A stretch of DNA of 64,000 nucleotides from Alisma plantago-aquatica (Eukaryota; Streptophyta; Magnoliopsida; Alismatales; Alismataceae), in the NCBI GenBank assembly GCA_963693085.1, contig OY856412.1, forward strand, positions 966,348,781 through 966,412,780, read 5' to 3'. The position numbers and the translations under genes were made by a program. The notes under the pieces were generated by a model, which ran no database searches, was not told where the DNA came from, and was given only the letters and a program-made list of their open reading frames with translations. This document shows positions 11,922-24,265 of the stretch, one piece after another. The number at the start of each line of letters is the position of its first letter. The first letter of the stretch is position 1.

Positions 11922-14900
11922 TGTTATGACCGCATCTGAGCTTAGTTGGTAAACTGGGGTTTACCTGGATGATTATATGCATAATTGGATTAATGATTTC
12001 TTAAATCTAATTAATGATGATAATTCAATTATGATGTTTTAAACCTAATAAGAACATTAAGTGTTCTATTGTTTGAGAAATTAGGGTTTGAGAAATATAA
12101 ACCCTAGTCGGCTGAAATTAGGGTTTTGATGGTACATGAGTATGGAATTTGATCAGGATAGCAGTGTGGTAAATGATTTTTCATATTTTCTAATTTTTTT
12201 ATTTAATTGAATTTTGGATATGATACAGATAACTCAATCATTCATATTGGAAAAAAATTTAAGAATATTTGAGTGTTCTTTGAATGTGGTTATCGATCAA
12301 ACTATACTTCGACCAAAATGTTGACAGAGTGTTTTTCAGCAGTGTAGTGTTTTATTTTAATAATTTATTGGTAACTCCAAATGATCTAAAATTTTCAATG
12401 GAAATCTGAATATTGATCATAAACAACATGTAAAATTTTCATAATTTTTGGATGTGTTTAGACCTTATCAGTAGACGGATTACAGTAATTGACATTTCTA
12501 TAGAATTCTGGATAGCAATGCACCATTCGATTTTTAATTATTTAATGAAAGCTTGGAATGATCACAAATTTTAAACGAAGCTTTGAAACTCAATTATACA
12601 TTACATGATAAATTATCATAATTTTTGGAGAAGGTTTGATCTCTAAAATACACGAATTCACAGAAACCTTTTTATGACAGAAAAATCTGCTGAAATAACC
12701 AAAAGTTTAGTGAGGGGTCAATGTGCAATTAACCCAAGCAGCTCAATTTCTCTATATGGTCAACCTAACACACAAGGATATCTCATAATTTGTGATTCAA
12801 TCTAGAGAAACGAAATCCTAGAGAGAGAGAGAGAGTTAAGGTTTGAGAGGAGAAATTGATGGAGATGCTGACTTAGGGTTTTACGGTCTGAGGAATGATG
12901 AAATCATGTAAGTTTAGATTCTTTGGATATAGTTTCATGGTGAATCTTCTCTCACATGTCAAAATTACATCCCTCCTCTGATTTGAACCAAAATGGTATC
13001 AAAACTTCCCCTTTTCTCACTCTTTCTTCATAATCTCTTATTTTTAGGGTTTCCGAGTTGAAAGGAAGAAGAATTGGATGAATTGCTAGGGATTTGATGT
13101 GGATTTGAGATTTTCAGATATGGGATATGTTTTTAAGGTGTTTTTACACCTTAGGGTGAGTGGGAACTTCTTTTAAACAATATATTGCACGAAAATTGGT
13201 TAAATCAACCATAATCTTTAATTGCTTAGTATGCGACTACAAACCCCTAAATTGTCTATTTGTTCTAAGTTGTTGCTAAATGATATGAAATGGATTCTTC
13301 CTTTGTTTGAATGAATTTCAGATGATAAAATCATATTATAAATGTATACAATGCATTCTAATGAGAATTCCCTAAGTATTCACAGAGGTTATCATAGTAA
13401 ACTAAAATATAGGGAATTTGTCTATGATTGAAATTTGTTGTATAAGTAAATAGAGAAAGTTTCTTATCTAGATCCCCATGGTTTTGAATGATTGTTTATC
13501 TAAAGTTCATAGTAAATATATGTCAGATACTATCTTGGATTTCATTTAAAATGAGTAGTGTTTGTTTGGTATCTCAGTGAAGAGGGTGAAACCCTAGATG
13601 CAAGGAAAGTTGGATATTTGCGAATAAGTGAAATCCATTTGAAGGGATTTTCTTGACATGATAGACTTTATTTATTCAATGTTATTATTGATGCATGATA
13701 TCCCTGTGAATGGCATGGAAACCCAAATTCATCTCAGTTCCAAGGTTTCATACATATATTGATTTTATATGATTTGTTGATAGTAGTCTTTATTCAGTGA
13801 ATGTTTATGTCGCATGAAATCTTTATGGGAGCCATGGGAATAAGTTGTTGCCTAGTGAGAGGTGACAAGATGTGTGATGGCCTTGTGAGCCATGAGAATA
13901 CTTGTACAACCAATGAAATGAATACCTTGTTCTAAGGACCTAGAGGTAATGGTTACCTAGTTCATAGGTAACAATGCTATGTGATGATCTAAGGATTTGA
14001 ATACCCAGATCTAGTAATTATGATAATGATGTGAAGGGATGAGAATTTCCAGTAATGTGATAAGGGATTGAGATCCCAGTTATCATGTGTTGTAAAGATT
14101 TGAAAAGTACATGATAGATGTATTACACCTTTCTCTATAGCATTTGTTGTGATTAAAGGAAACCCTAAGGGTAGGGTGTTCAATGAATCAAGTATTGTGA
14201 TATCAATGTTCTCAGTTATTATTAATAATTCTTGTCATGATAAGTAATTAACTCTTAATTGAGTTATGAGATGCACAACTCAAGATTTGTGTTGATATGC
14301 ACGTTCTTTGAAAATTATAGATAAGTTATAGGTGCTATTGACGATTACTCATATGTCAAGTAATTAACTCTTATCAGTGTAATAAGATGATAAATTGCAC
14401 GATTCTAGTATGTATGTGCCAAGTGGACATGTAATCTGTTTATTTAAGAATTTTAGTCTGCCTGCATGTATATTATGTTGATTACTCAATATATTACAGT
14501 GTTTTGAATATACTGCTCTGCCAAGTTTAGAATGATATACATGTTGTATTATAACTTCAAATAAGTAGCCACAACACCATAGAGATACCAGAGTCAAGTA
14601 TAAGTAAGAGAAGGGTACAATGTAGAAAGAGCTTTCTAGGAATAATAAAATAATAGACTTAGGAGCCCTGAACACCGTAGAACCCCTATGTGAGGTCTGC
14701 GCCTTAGGGGTGAAACGACCTAACCCTGGTAGTGTCCAGTATACGGGGGTCAGAACGTATTATCAGGTGGAACGGGGGATGAAGCCCTAGTGGAAGTCTG
14801 CTTAAATTATAGTTTGCAGTGTCCAACATCAACCAGAAGTTTTGGTGGCACTAGAGTACAGAAAAGCCAAGAGGTGGCTTGACTCTCTTCATGTGTGCTC

Positions 14901-15803
14901 AGGTTAGAGGAAGAGTCTAGTTTAGGCCAGAGAGCCATTTCTCATTTGCAGACCAGGAGAGTAGTCAGACTTGGCATTTCCCGGGTGTGTCTGCTAAGTC
15001 TTATATGGTGTGATCATAGTGCACTACGAGTCTTCATATGTAGAGTACACTGCATATGATCAGGGCATAATAAAATGAATGAGAGGTCAAACAAGTGTGT
15101 ATAGTTATTCAATTATTCTTTATATGTTTCTAAATTATTAGTTCTCTTTATGGTCAATCAAGCATTTCATATATTGATTCACTCTTATGAATATTTAGAG
15201 TATCCTTCCATATTTATGATTTTCAATTATTAGACTCTTTAAAGCTTACTACTGTTATAATTGATATCAATTGCTCAAAAGTATATCTGTAATTATATCA
15301 ATGCTTTAGACTGTTTCTTTGAATTACTCATTCACTAAGAGAGTAGGCTCACCCCTCTACTCACAATTTTTAGGGAAATCACATGGACTTGAAGAAGATA
15401 TCATTGCATCAGAGTAGATCTGCCATAAGAGTTAAGTCTGAGTATAGTTAAGTTCAGTCGGTCCTTGTCACTCTAGGTCCTTGTAAAGAAATAAGAGAGA
15501 GTTGTAAATGATGATGTATAAAATTATTCCTCTTTTAGCAATATGTGTGAATCAACAAGTCTTATGTGCTTAAAAGTATGAGGAACATAATGAATGTTCA
15601 TACATGCATATTTACTGTTGAAATTAGATTAGAGAAATCAATGTTTAGATTCCCTTGTAAAGTTGGTTTATATGGTTCAATGCGAGAAAACAAAAAGTTT
15701 TGAAAGAGAAGAAAAAGTTAAGGGTGATCTTTGTAATACGTTAAATCCTCAATTTATGTCGTAATCTCATGATTAGTGGAAATTGTGAGATTGAGGTGTA
15801 ACA
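11922..15803 (+). repeat. LARD-A 3' LTR
   Basis: Begins TGTTATGACC and ends GGTGTAACA. It aligns with 4508-8397 over its full length, with scattered substitutions and small indels. Followed by TATAC, the altered right-hand target duplication. Confidence 0.92.
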
Positions 15804-16635
15804 TATACCCCTACCCGGGGCCCAGTGTGGAGGTGCATGTGATCTTGCTTTAGTGAAGGTTGACCTTGGTTGCGACTGAAGTGGGAAAAACCTTGGCTTC
15901 TTGAAACCTCCATATGATTGTCCTTGGAATTGAACTGGTCGCTTCTTAGCATTACCTTCACGCTTTTCTATGAAAGACCTCTCAATCCTCCTTACATATT
16001 CCAAAAAGGTGGAAAACCTTTCCCTATTTTCTAGGGCCAATGTTGTCGTAGTTAACTCAGTTCTTCGGCCCTTTTTGAACCTACAAATCCTTTCTTTGTC
16101 AGTGGCTTCCATGTGCTAGCCGAACCTCAAAAGCTCCATAAAATTTGACTCATACTCATTAATAGTCATAGCCCCCTGATGAATCTTCTCGAACTGAGAT
16201 ATCTTCTCATCTAGATAGGTCTCTAGAAAGTATCAGCTAACAAATTCCTACCAAAACTCCTCCCATCCTATCACAACTCTTGTCCTTTTCTCCTCTTCTA
16301 TGGCCCACCAGTGGCCAACACTACCCTTCAACAAGTATACTGCATGCTTAACTTTGTCTTCTTCATGGATGTTCAGGATTTTGATTGCCTTTTCTAGCTT
16401 AGTCAACCACATGTCAGCGTCTGTTGGATCAGAAGTACCAGCATATTCAATCACCCCAACACATCTAAGACGTTCAAACATCTTCCCTACACCTTAGGAT
16501 TCCACATTAGGGACAACTTCCCTAGCTTGAGGTGTTGGTGTTCTATCTTCTATATGTGTAATTGTTGCCATCATCTGTCTAAACATAGATTGAAACTCGG
16601 GATTGGGCATCATTGTCAGTTCTAGCTGAGGCATT
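15804..16635 (-). pseudogene. Tekay-like gag, N-terminal and central part
   Basis: Reading on the minus strand begins at an ATG at 16635-16633 (MPQLEL) and includes the Gag core ADMWLTKLEKAIKILN and GHWWAIEEEK (16248-16430). It continues through EFVS, YFLETYLDEK and INEYESNFMELLRFG to a basic C-terminal linker (15830-16060) with REGNAKKRPVQF. Several stops interrupt it. The coding sequence ends abruptly at 15804 and resumes at 4507 with the zinc knuckle, so the LARD-A element sits inside gag. Gag would form the virus-like particle and bind genomic RNA. The Gag core with its downstream CCHC knuckle matches Ty3/Gypsy Gag. Confidence 0.85.
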
Positions 16636-16684
16636 GTGGGCTACTCTGACCCTACTTCTGGTACTCTCTCATTGCGTGCCTACA

Positions 16685-16689
16685 AACCA
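16685..16689. repeat. Target-site duplication of Athila-B, left copy
   Basis: AACCA here is identical to AACCA at 38652-38656, immediately after the far LTR. It proves 16690-38651 inserted as one unit. Confidence 0.95.
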
Positions 16690-18297
16690 TGATGCGATGA
16701 TTTTGAGTCGCATTTATAGACTTGTTTTACTTGTGTTTTATGTGTTTATTGGTCACTTTGGTGGTTAATATTGCATGATTCACTTACTCTAGTCTATAAT
16801 CCTTTTCAGTATCAAATATCTCATATTTTATCTTTTTTATCATAAACGATTATAATAATGGGTTTTATCTCAGCTGATTTGGCTTTGTCTTGCAATTTCA
16901 GGAAAAACACATATATACAGCTGTCGATACCATCGACATCCGTCGATAGTATCGACACAGTCACAAGTAGACAACCGCAAGGAGCCAAGAAGAGTCAATA
17001 CCATCGACTGGGAAGTCGATGGTAGCGAGTTACCTTCAGGTTGCTAGCGATCAGCCAGTCGATACTATCGACACAAAAGTCGATACTATCGACGTTCTAC
17101 AGCTTCAGTGTCGGAAAGGTGATAAAATCGACGCCTAAGGGTGTCGATACCATCGACCCGCATCGATGGTATCGAGTCTGCATCAGGCATGATGAAAAAA
17201 AAAAGGAGGAAGGCTTGTCGATATCACGAGGGGGCGATACCATCGACCCGCGTCGATGGTATCGACGCCGTCAGATTAGTTTTTGTTCCAGATCGGCCCG
17301 AATCCAACGATGGTGATATTTTGGCGACCTAACTTGGTGTTTATACCTAATGACGGCGGCCAGGAGCCAAGGATCACGTCATTAGCCGCTGCACACATCT
17401 CGAGGAGAGTAGGAGAGGAGAACGGAGCCCGGAAGCACGCCCGAGAGCCGAAGAAGATGTTTTCTACCGCCGAAAGGCTGTAGATCGCGCACTCTATGTA
17501 GAGGAATGCTTGGATCTTATCCGTTCAGGTGTTTACATCGCTTCATCCACATTTCTCTCCATGTTTCCCCTTTCTTCAATCATGTCTTGCTCTGAGATCA
17601 ACATGCGAGGCTAATCCCCTTTGTCTTTAGGACCGGGAGTAGCCCGGGTAATCATTGTATGACATTTTTATCATAGTAATTCATAATTTGTCTCTTAAAT
17701 TCGTGGTATGATTTTGTTTTCTACATTATATCATTATGCTTGATCACCCTAATGATAATCTAATGCCTTTATTTGCTTTGAAAGAAGAATTAACGGTTGA
17801 AAAGAGACAAAACTCACATTAAATCATAAATTCCTTGAACAAGGTGATGTACAGTTAATGGTGGAAACCCAGAGGTCAATTCTAATGCACCTAGTTTAGG
17901 GTATAGGTTACTACGGCGGTGGAACCGACCTAGATTTAGGTAGTGAATTGTATCACGATAGTGAACAATTCTGACTACAGGCCACTACCCGGACTGAGAA
18001 ACGAATTTGTTTAGCTATATAGAAATTCATACAACGAGAACCCATGGTGAAACCGCAATCCTAAAGATTCCCATCTAAATTGATTAAACTCAACATTTAA
18101 TCGATTGCTTTGCTTTCTTTTATTTTTATTTTCTCTTTAATCAACTCTCAAAACCTTTTTAACCGGTCTAGCTGATTGCGAACAGTTAGTAGTAGTCCAC
18201 CGACAGTTCAGTGTCCCTGAGTTCGACTCGGGCCTCACAAAGGCCTATATTACATTGACGCATGCACTTGCGTTATACGCACGGTAAAAGTGTGTCG
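16690..18297 (+). repeat. Athila-B 5' LTR
   Basis: Begins TGATGCGATGATTTTGAG and ends GTGTCG, a mutated form of the GTGTCA seen in the 3' LTR. It holds a palindrome array (16923-17266) followed by a GC-rich stretch (about 17270-17480). Confidence 0.95.
16923..17266 (+). repeat. GTCGATACCATCGAC palindrome array in Athila-B LTR
   Basis: Ten near-copies of a 15-base unit, each a small palindrome (GTCGAT, 3-base centre, ATCGAC). Most are in pairs: 16923/16942, 16994/17015, 17058/17079, 17143/17160 and 17234/17252. In most pairs the second member is the reverse complement (GTCGATGGTATCGAC), so the pair can also fold as one larger hairpin. The same array is in the 3' LTR at 37265-37609 with different point changes. 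Confidence 0.9.
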
Positions 18298-18300
18298 AGT

Positions 18301-18322
18301 TTTTGGCACCATTGTCGGGGAC
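18301..18322 (+). other. Athila-B primer-binding site
   Basis: TTTTGGCACCATTGTCGGGG lies 3 bases after the LTR end. It is the PBS type typical of Athila/Tat elements (usual core TGGCGCCGTTGCCGGGGA). Confidence 0.88.
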
Positions 18323-18480
18323 ACAGCAATTGTCGGCACTACGAGTGCTGCAAGCGGCCACTCTAGGCCACATTTTGTTTTTTTTATTATCATTTTTTTT
18401 AAATTCATAGTTGATCTTTCATATTTAGTAATTTCTAGCACTGTACTAAATCAAATTTATTACGCTACAGGTACAAGTGC
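18323..18480 (+). other. Athila-B leader
   Basis: Short T-rich non-coding stretch between the PBS and the first gag ATG. Nothing else seen in it. Confidence 0.6.
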
Positions 18481-21400
18481 ATGGTGAGGATGCGTAGCAC
18501 AGACTACACACAACCATCACCAGAGGTTCCACCACTGGGGTCAGACGAAGAGGAAAACAATACTTAAGATCAGCTCGAGGATACATATTCCAACTCTGAA
18601 CCAGAAGCCATGGCAGAAGAACAGACAATATGGGAGAAGATAAAGGCTTCTTCCTCATCAGAATCAAAGGGGCCAATCAAAAAGCTGGCAGTTAACATTC
18701 CAACCTATAAGATTGATCCAACGCTAATCAACTTGGTCAAGTCTCAAGCATTCCATGGGATGAAGAATGAGGACCCTGTCACACACATCAACACATTTGT
18801 GGAAAATTGCGATATGATCAAGATTGATAGGTTTCCACAGGAGACACTTTACCTGAAGCTGTTCCCCAGCTCTCTGGAAGGTAATGCACGTGAATGGCTG
18901 CATAACCTGGATGATGAGACCGTTGAAACATGGGACCAAATGATCGAGGTGTTCTTCGAGAGGTTCTTTCCACCCGAGAAGACCAACGATCTGGTACGGA
19001 AGATCCATAATTTTAGCCAAAAAGCTAGGGAGACTTATTCTGAGACTTGGGAACGTTTCCAAATAATGCTGAGGAGTGCCCACATCATGGGCTTGATAAG
19101 GAGAAACAAGTCAAGATTTTCTATTTTGCTCTTTTTGAGCATGATAGAAGCAACCTAGATTCAGTAGGTTCGGGGTTCTTCTTAAACAACACAGGCACAA
19201 GGTGTTGGGAGATTTTGAAATACATGGCCAAAAAGTAATCATGGGGCGACAGAGACGCAGTAGAGCAGGTTCGAGCTGTAGGTGAGTCAAAGGCCATCAA
19301 GGAGCTAAATGAGAAGATGGACCTTCTAGCCAAGAAATTACTTACAAAAGAAGACGCAGAATCTGATGATGAAGCACAAGTGAAATTTATTCGCCAGCAA
19401 CAGGGGTACAAAAACAATGACTATTCTAGGAGGAAAGACAAGAAATTTTCATTGAAGGACCCAAACAATTTCTTACATGACCCTGATGAAAAAACTACAA
19501 CCGTCGACAGAGGATAAGAACAATGAATTGCTCAACCAAGTAATCAAGCAGAATCAAGAACTCATGAGCACGTTTGGCCAACAGATTAAGCAACAAGGAG
19601 AATTTATGAATCAATTTGGGAAGACTTTACAAAGTCATGGGGCTCAGATGAGGACTATAGAGACATCTTTAGCGCAGATGGCAGCTGAGTTAGCAAATAT
19701 GAAAAAGCCAACGCAGTAAGGTTTTCCTAGAAATACAAACATTCCACAAGGAAACCAACAAGCTAAGGCAATTTTTCTACAGAGTGGTAAGAAGATTTTA
19801 AACCCCAGGGCCGATGAACTGAGCACACCCCAGCCAGAAACCACAGGTGAGGCCACAGAGGAGGTTCTGATTCCAATCACAGAGCCAGTAGAGGATGTGG
19901 TAGAGGATGACACATCAGAACCCGTTGCTGAGGAGGAGACGCAGAAGAGAACACCATATGTGCCGCCACATCAGAGGACACAGATTGTCCCAGTCCCATA
20001 TCCAAACAGCTTGAAAGACAAGAAAGTGGATGCTCAGTTCAAGAAGTTCCTAGATAGCTTTAGGAAGCTTTCTATCAGCATTCCACTGTTAGAAGCAATA
20101 GAGCAGATACCCTCTTACGACAAGTTTCTGAAAGACATAATCACAAAGAAGAGGAAAATTCCTGATACCGAGGTCGTGGTTCTTAAGGAGTAGGTGAGCG
20201 CTTTCATTATGGGCACATTGCCACCTAAAAGGAAGGATCCGGGCTGCTTCAATATTTCATGTTACATCGGTAACATGAAATTCGGCGAAGCATTGTGTGA
20301 TTCCGGGGCAAGTATAAATTTGATGCCTCTCTCTACGTTCAAGAAGATGAGACTGAAAGAATCAAGACATAGCAATATGACGATTCAGTTGGCGGACAAT
20401 TCTGTGGTTAATCCGTACGGTATTTGTGAGGATATTTTGGTTAAAGTTGATCGGTTTGTATTTTCAGCAGATTTTGTGGTAATGGAAATGCAAGATGAAC
20501 AAGGAAATGAGCTACTCCTTGGAAGACCCTTCCAAGCTACTACAGATATGATACTTGAGATGGGAAGAGGCCGTTTGACATTGGGAATCGCTGATGACCG
20601 ATTCGAAATGGTTATGCCCCCAAGCACAACACAATCAAAAGAAAAGGAGCAGTCTCGCATGGTGAAACATTTTGATCAGAATATTTCTCTGTGTCTAGGG
20701 AAACCGTTTCTAGATATGGCTCATGTAATGACCAAGGTAGAGAAGGGGACACTGGTTGTAGACATTATGGAGCAGACCACAGTTGTTTCTCTTTGCAGGG
20801 CTGTGGGTTTTCTGAATGATGAAGAGGAGGAAATCCCTCTTTCTACTAAAGATGATGCCATAACAAGTTTTGTCCTCGATGCATATCCAAAACTGCCTCT
20901 TGAAGCTTGCCTTGTCAATATAACGCATGACTGGATGAGAAGCAAGTCGTTATAAGAATGTGTCAAGATGCTTCAGGTGCTGCCGTGTTATTATGCTAAG
21001 TATTATGAAGATCTTGGGTAACTCCCACCACCGCTTCAGTCATCTTTGATCAGTCCACCAGAGTTAGAATTGAAGCCATTGCCGCCTCATTTGAAATATG
21101 CATTCCTAGCCGATGGTGAAAAACTATCGATGATTATCTCGACATATCTAAGTGTCGAGGAAGAGGATCAATTGATGATCGTGCTGAAGAACCACCGTGG
21201 TGCATTCGAGTGGTCAGTCGCAGATATCAAGGGGATCTCCCCTACACTTTGCCAGCACAAGATCCGGCTCGAGGAAGAAGCCAAACCTATAATACAACCA
21301 CAATGTAGAATCAATCCAAGCATGATGGAGGTCGTCAAGAAGGAGATGATCAAGCTCCTTTCTGCAAGCATCATTTATGCTATCTCTGATTCGATGTGGG

Positions 21401-23965
21401 TAAGCCCCACACAGGTAGTCCCTAAAAAGGGGGAAATGACTATTACTCACAATTTGTTAAATGAGTCGGTCATGACCCGTTTGGTAACCAGGTGGCGTGT
21501 GTGCATTGATTACTGTAGATTGAACTCTGCTACATTAAAAGATCATTTTCCTCTTTCGTTCATTGATTAGATTTTAGAGCGATTAGCAGGTCGATCTCAC
21601 TTTTGTTTTCTAGACAGTTACTCGGGCTATAATCAGATTTCCATTGACCCTAAGGACCAAGAGAAGTCCACCTTCACTTGTCCTTATGGAACATTTGCAT
21701 ATCACTGTATGCCCTTTGGTTTATGCAACGCACCAGCAACCTTTCAGCGTTGCATGCTTGCCATTTTCTCTGATATGGTTGAGAGCTATTTGGAGGTCTT
21801 CATGGATGATTTTTCCATTTATGATGCATCTTTTGATGAATGTTTATATAACTTGGATAAAGTTTTACAATGATGTGAGGACACGCATTTAGTTCTCAAC
21901 TGGGAAAAATGCCATATGATGGTTAGTGAAGGGATTTTGCTTGGACATAAAGTGTCTAGCAAGGGGTTGGAGGTAGATCCACTTAAGATTGAGGTTATTT
22001 CCAAATTACCCCCACTGAATTCGGTTAAAGGGGTAAGGATTTTTCTCGGTCACGTAGGATTTTATCGCTGCTTTATTAAAGATTTCTGAAAAATTGCTAA
22101 ACCATTATCTGAACTGCTGGAGAAAGATGCGGTGTTTGATTTTAATGAAAAGTGTTTGCATACTTTTAATGTGCTCAAAGAGAAGTTAATTTCTGCACCG
22201 GTTGTGCAAACACCGGATTGGACAAAGCCTTTTGAATTAATGTGCGATGCTTCGGATTTTGTAGTAGGGGCCGTTCTAGGACAACATGTTAAAAACAAAC
22301 CCGCTATGATTTTCTATGCATCCAAAACTTTAAATGAAGCACAACTCAATTACACTACAACTGAAAAGGAACTTCTCGCCATCATTTTTGCATTTGAAAA
22401 ATTTCGGCAATATCTTGTAGGGTCAAAAGTTGTGGTATGGACGGACCACGCCGCCATAAAATATTTGATGGAAAAGAAAGATGCCAAACCTAGATTGATT
22501 AGGTGGATCTTATTGTTACAAGAATTTGATATTGAAATTAAAGATAAGGCAGGAATAGAGAATGTGGTTGTGGACCATTTGTCTAGGTTGGAACGGGTAG
22601 ATGAGAAGGACATTAATATACCCATTACTGAGACATTCCCTGATGAGCAAATCCTTTCTGTAAAATCTAAGGATCCATGGTTTTCATATATTGCTAATTA
22701 TCTTTCCTGTAAAATAATCCCATAGGATTGGACATATCAAGAGAAAAAGAAAAATATCCATTCTTTGAGATATTATTTCTGGGATGACCCCATTTTGTTG
22801 AAGCAATGCAGAGACGGTGTTTTGCGCAGGTGTGTACCGGAGATTGAATATGATAGTGTACTTCGTCATTGTCATACTCTACCAATGGGTGGCCATCATG
22901 CAAGTTCCAAAACAGCGGCCAAGGTGCTTGAGAGCGGCCTTTATTGGCCTACACTTTTCCGAGATGCATATGATTATGTGCGAAGATGCAATTCCTGTCA
23001 AAGGGCAGGTAATATTTCAAAGCGACAGGAGATGCCCCTCAATGTGTTTCAAGAAGTTGAGGTGTTTGATATGTGGGGTTATTGATTTTATGGGACACTT
23101 TGTGTCCTCAAACTCTAATTTGTACATTTTATTGGCTGTTGATTATGTATCAAAGTGGGTAGAGGCTATACCCACCAGGACTAATGATGTTGTTGTAGTG
23201 TGCAGGTTGGTCAAAGATTACATTTTCTGTAGATTTGGTGTACCAAGGATGATTATCAGCGATGGAGGTACCCATTTCAAAAATCAAAAGTTTGATGTGT
23301 TGTTGAGAAAGTATGGGGTAAAGCACAATATTGGTACCCCGTACCACCCGCAAACATAAGGGCAGGTCGAAGTGTCTAATAGAGAAATTATGAAAATCTT
23401 GGAGCGCACAGTGGCTTCGACAAGAAAGAACTAGAGTACTTTGTTGTCGGACGCTTTATGGGCATATAGGAAGGAATTTAAGACACCTATAGGCACTACA
23501 CATTTTAGGTTGGCTTATGGGCGGGCTTGCCATTTTCTGGTAGAATTGGAGCATAAGGCGCACTGGGCGCTAAGGAAGCTGAACTTGACTTATGATGAGG
23601 CAGGGAAGAAACGCATGCTCGAGCTCAATGAGCTAGATGAGCTGAGGATGAACGCCTATGAAAGCTCGAGGATTTACAAGGAGAGAACAAAGCTTATTCA
23701 TGATCAACACATTCAACTGCGTGTCTTCAAGAAGGGAGATCGTGTGCTATTGTTCAACTCAAGGTTGAAGCTGCATCCCGGGAAATTGAAATCCCGGTGG
23801 AGTGGGCCTTTCATTGTGGAGGAGGTACGGTCACATGGTGCCATCATGGTGTGTGATGGAGAGACAACATTTGTAGTCAATGGACAGAGGTTGAAGCTGT
23901 ACTTTGGCGAGGATTACATGAGGAAAGTGCATGAGGTCAAACTCATAGCACTTAAGGATGCATGA
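18481..23965 (+). pseudogene. Athila-B gag-pol polyprotein, broken
   Basis: Gag begins at ATG 18481 (or 18490, same frame) with MRSTDYTQPSPEVPPLGSDE. A stop at 18565 is followed in frame by the Gag core (REWLHNLDDETVETW; FFPPEKTNDLVRKIHNFSQK). Protease carries CDSGASINLMPL with intact DSG at 20299. RT has MPFGLCNAPATFQR and active-site FMDD at 21799-21810. RNase H has [13 protein letters not shown] and TDHAAIKYL. Integrase has an HHCC finger (GGHHASSK, CNSCQR; about 22865-23010) and catalytic D, D, E (IDFMG, DGGTHF, SNREI; 23085-23400). Main defects are stops at 18565, 19236, 19515, 19717, 20191, 20953, 21568, about 21872, 22087, 22723, 23357 and about 23432, plus frameshifts near 19070, 19490 and 23070. 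Catalytic residues survive, but the frame does not. Confidence 0.95.
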
Positions 23966-24141
23966 TAAGCTTGATTTTGTCTAGCCTAAGACGTTAAATA
24001 AGGGCGCTTGGTGGGAGGCAACCCAACCATTGGTAGTTTCGTCTATTTTCATTTGCATTTACAAGTTAGTTTGGTTTAATTTTGTTTTTAGTGTAAAAAT
24101 GATACCTTGATCGTTTGTTTAGTGTGCAAGGCTGAGGTAGG
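23966..24141 (+). other. Athila-B spacer after pol
   Basis: Non-coding. It contains GGGCGCTTGGTGGGAGGCAA (24003-24022), a stretch I recall as conserved just after integrase in Athila-type elements. The palindrome array starts right after it. Confidence 0.5.
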
Positions 24142-24249
24142 GTCGATACCATCGACCATTGAGTCAATGGTAGCGACAGGGGTACAATTAGGCGACTGTA
24201 GAAATTTTTCTGAGTCGATACCATCGACGGCCTCGTCGATGGTATCGAC
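24142..24249 (+). repeat. Internal palindrome array, left part
   Basis: Four units of the LTR motif in two inverted pairs (24142/24163 and 24214/24235). The array was split by LARD-C and continues at 33204. Confidence 0.88.
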
Positions 24250-24260
24250 CTACCATCAGT

Positions 24261-24265
24261 GACGC
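24261..24265. repeat. Target-site duplication of LARD-C, left copy
   Basis: GACGC here equals GACGC at 33178-33182 on the other side. Confidence 0.95.

Larger units (their letters stand above)
4508..15803 (+). mobile_element. LARD-like non-autonomous LTR retrotransposon (LARD-A)
   Basis: Two long direct repeats (4508-8397 and 11922-15803) flank a 3.5-kb interior that has a PBS at its left end and a polypurine tract at its right end but no recognisable coding sequence. Long LTRs with a non-coding interior of this size match the definition of a large retrotransposon derivative (LARD), first described in Triticeae. The 3' end carries TTGGGGACAAAACC then a purine tract, like the 3' end of Tekay/Del elements, so a Tekay-like autonomous partner is likely. 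A short sample of the two LTRs differs by roughly 7%. Inserted in the gag of the minus-strand Tekay-like element. Confidence 0.88.

Noticed and set aside
16923..17266. Regularly spaced palindromic repeats as a CRISPR array
   Set aside because: Spacing is irregular, units are palindromic pairs inside a plant LTR, and there are no cas genes; this is eukaryotic retroelement DNA.
18481..23965. RT and RNase H as an integrated plant pararetrovirus
   Set aside because: LTRs, a tRNA-type PBS, a purine tract, an integrase and 5-bp duplications identify an LTR retrotransposon.
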